This document shows, one piece after another, positions 62,501 through 64,000 of a stretch of 64,000 nt of DNA. Under the pieces are notes generated by a model. It searched no databases and was not told the DNA's origin. It was given only the letters and a program-made list of their open reading frames with translations. The position numbers and the translations under genes are program-made. This stretch comes from Lacticaseibacillus porcinae (GTDB taxonomy: Bacteria > Bacillota > Bacilli > Lactobacillales > Lactobacillaceae). The DNA lies in NCBI RefSeq assembly GCF_003946305.1, contig NZ_RHNS01000004.1, forward strand, positions 62,001-126,000. The letters run 5' to 3'. Within the stretch, counting starts at the first letter, position 1. Each line of letters begins with the position of its first letter.

Positions 62501-63259
62501 TTAGGCGTTCACTGGTTGTGCAATGTGGAATTGAATGTGGTCGAAGTTTTCATGTTGGTGGGCTTTGACAAACGCTGTGGCTTCACGGTTGACTTGGGCT
62601 AAGTCAATACCTTGTTGCTTGGCGGCAAACAAACAGCCGCAATAACATTGGCGATAAACATTGTAGTCTTTCGACATTTGCACAGAACGCGCGTATCCAC
62701 CGCGTTTTTTAAAGTCGCTAGGCAAATAGGACACATTGTAAAAATGCTGGATCTCCAGCCCTTCTTCATTGATCACTTGGGCATTTTTTTGCGGGGAAAT
62801 GGTCAACGCACTGCCGAAGTAATCAAAACCGAGTTCTTGTGCTTTCTTGGCAACGCGATCTAAGCGGAATTGATAACACACGTGACAACGTGCACCACCT
62901 TCTGGTTCATCTTTCAATGATTTCGTCACTGCCAGCCATTCACTAGGCTTGTAGTCTGAGGCCATAAACTGCACATGGTTGCCAGTACGTTCGTTGAAGT
63001 CAGAGATAAAGCGTTGTTGCACCAGCTTGCGGCGTTCATATTCCATCCGTGGGTGGATGTTGGGATTATCGTAATACACCGTCACATCAGCATGTTGGGT
63101 GAGATATTCCAAGGTATAAGTGGAACAAGGCGCACAACAAGAATGCAACATGATCTTGGGGCGATGGTCCCAGCCTTTGATCACCTTTTGTAAAATCAGG
63201 TCAAAATTGATTTTTTGTCCCACTTCAAATTGGGCTTTGATCTCATCATATTCCAGCAT
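62501..63259 (-). CDS. queH: Epoxyqueuosine reductase QueH
   Basis: A 252-residue metalloenzyme that completes queuosine synthesis in tRNA in bacteria lacking QueG. Cysteine motifs are LHSCCAPCSTYTL near the N-terminus, ARCHVCYQFRL in the middle, and RQCYCGCLFA near the C-terminus; these bind iron-sulfur and a metal. It also shows YYDNPNIHPRMEYERR. AAGGAG lies 8 bases before ATG 63259. No other queuosine genes are adjacent. Confidence 0.92.
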   Translation of the reverse strand: MLEYDEIKAQFEVGQKINFDLILQKVIKGWDHRPKIMLHSCCAPCSTYTLEYLTQHADVTVYYDNPNIHPRMEYERRKLVQQRFISDFNERTGNHVQFMASDYKPSEWLAVTKSLKDEPEGGARCHVCYQFRLDRVAKKAQELGFDYFGSALTISPQKNAQVINEEGLEIQHFYNVSYLPSDFKKRGGYARSVQMSKDYNVYRQCYCGCLFAAKQQGIDLAQVNREATAFVKAHQHENFDHIQFHIAQPVNA

Positions 63260-63330
63260 CGTCACCACTCCTTAGACCATTAGTGTACCACAGCCAAGAA
63301 TAAAGAACATTCAGAACAATTCATCGTTTG

Positions 63331-63346
63331 TGTTTCATGTGAAACA
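63331..63346. promoter_or_regulatory. parS-like ParB-binding site 2
   Basis: TGTTTCATGTGAAACA differs from the parS consensus by one base. It lies 29 kb from the parAB genes. Confidence 0.75.
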
Positions 63347-63366
63347 AAAAAATTGGGGGGAGCATC

Positions 63367-63456
63367 ATGGAATTGATCATCACGATTTTCAGCATCAGCT
63401 TCATGATCGTCGTGCTAGGGCTGATTGTCCCTCGCGCACCTAAACACCATCAATGA
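63367..63456 (+). CDS. 29-residue single-helix membrane peptide
   Basis: ATG 63367 follows GGGGGGAG by 4 bases. The product, starting MELIITIFSISFMIVVLGLI and ending PRAPKHHQ, has one membrane helix and a short basic tail. Size and shape match both small membrane proteins and type I toxins; no antisense RNA is evident. It lies next to a parS-like site. Confidence 0.5.
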   Translation: MELIITIFSISFMIVVLGLIVPRAPKHHQ

Positions 63457-63631
63457 GGATAATCAGCCAGTTTTCACAGATCATCTGAATTGTTAGAAAT
63501 AAACGTGATAAAAATTGGTATACCTCATGAAAATGGGTGAAATCACGATAATATCAGGGACTGATCCACTGTGTAAAAAGTTTTCGACCAATTGGTTGCA
63601 TTTATTTTAAAGTCATGATACCATCATGGTG

Positions 63632-64000
63632 AATTCCGCGAAGATCAAAGTAGTTGAGACTCGAGCTTGGCTTGCAGTCTTTGACCTTCATTGGTATGCT
63701 CGCCTTGGCTGTTGGTGACAGCAGTCAAAGTCCTACTACCCAGAGTGCGCATGACGAAACCGCGATCCGAGCTACGGTAACACAGGGTAAGTGAGCAACA
63801 TGTGGGAGTCCGCCCACAGGCTTGGATAATATTTGGTAGCCATCCAAGTTCGCGCAGCTGGCGATTCTGCCTGACTGATCCGGCGGGGAACGAAATCCTC
63901 GATATAATACCGCATTACCCTAAGGCGTGTTTACTACGCGCTGAAGGATCAAAGTAGACAAGTTTGGAACCACGGGCCAGTTTTGAAATTGCTGGGCCGT
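63632..64000 (+). promoter_or_regulatory. Probable T-box riboswitch leader, cut by window end
   Basis: A 370-base plus-strand stretch without a reading frame follows a likely promoter (TTGCAT near 63596). It opens CGCGAAGATCAAAGTAG, with an AGTA element and a CGCG base that can pair with CGCG after CGAAAC near 63772. A long arm pairs GTCTTTGAC with GTCAAAG (63679-63732). Near the end TTTGGAACCACGGGC matches the T-box core. It runs into a terminator-like stem (ACGGGCCAG with CTGGGCCGT). UGGA in the bulge would pair with a tRNA ending UCCA. The specifier codon and the controlled gene are not seen. Nothing else is recognised in 63457-63590. Confidence 0.65.

Noticed and set aside
63640-64000. 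RNase P RNA, tmRNA or 6S RNA at the window end
   Set aside because: None of the conserved core stretches of these RNAs is present (no GAGGAAAGTCC, no tmRNA ends). The TGGAACCACG core with a following terminator fits a T-box better.

Overview
The window reads as a chromosomal segment of a Lactobacillaceae bacterium, most likely Lacticaseibacillus or a close genus. Evidence includes a phosphoketolase/acetate kinase pair, a D-2-hydroxyisocaproate dehydrogenase that I recall as very like the Lactobacillus casei enzyme, WxL surface proteins with a DUF916 partner, a Lys-type MurE, PTS transport, and many strong AGGAGG ribosome sites with frequent TTG starts. The rsmG-noc-parA-parB block and two parS-like palindromes place the window in the origin-proximal part of the chromosome, although no oriC is seen.

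Layout. 1-5.3 kb: LCP cell-wall ligase (cut by the window edge), oligoendopeptidase F, a beta-hydroxyacid dehydrogenase, and a zinc-type ABC transporter behind a Zur-like operator. 5.3-10.5 kb: two uncharacterised genes, then gluconate kinase and NAD-type 6-phosphogluconate dehydrogenase, divergent from an RpiR regulator. 10.5-19.7 kb: a fructose-family PTS (IIA, IIB, IIC), a glycyl radical enzyme with its activase, DeoR and SorC regulators, an aldo/keto reductase and a Gfo/Idh oxidoreductase. This is the most interesting metabolic block: the enzyme has a GCVE active site rather than the Cys-Cys of pyruvate formate-lyase, and the PTS context fits the recently described radical cleavage of anhydrohexitol phosphates. 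19.8-26.3 kb: a nested inverted-repeat element, aspartate/glutamate racemase, MurE, GreA-type factor, DD-carboxypeptidase and a VanRS-like two-component system.

26.3-34 kb: a 0.75-kb non-coding, structured stretch with a possible type I toxin remnant, then guaB with a leader hairpin, DUF1129 protein, YchF, DUF951, ParB, ParA, Noc and RsmG. 34-42.6 kb: GyrI-like protein, GatD without MurT beside it, small proteins, flavodoxin, lactate oxidase, NADH oxidase and a probable baeRF-family protein. 42.7-48.2 kb: phosphoketolase, a small membrane protein, acetate kinase and RarA. 48.3-54.9 kb: GNAT acetyltransferase, two tandem NCS2 purine permeases with PurBox-like promoters, D-2-hydroxyacid dehydrogenase and, divergent to it, a D-Ala ligase with Phe at the D-lactate-specifying position. 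54.9-60 kb: a candidate small RNA and a six-gene WxL operon. 60-64 kb: a MarR-controlled ABC exporter, QueH, a 29-residue membrane peptide and a probable T-box leader running out of the window.

How the genes fit together. Gluconate enters the phosphogluconate route and is finished by phosphoketolase plus acetate kinase. Lactate oxidase, NADH oxidase and flavodoxin handle oxygen and electron balance. Cell-wall genes (LCP, racemase, MurE, DacA with its two-component system, GatD, Ddl, WxL proteins) are unusually dense, and several point to a D-Ala-D-Lac, L-Lys-type wall. No CRISPR array, prophage, transposase, rRNA or tRNA gene was recognised.
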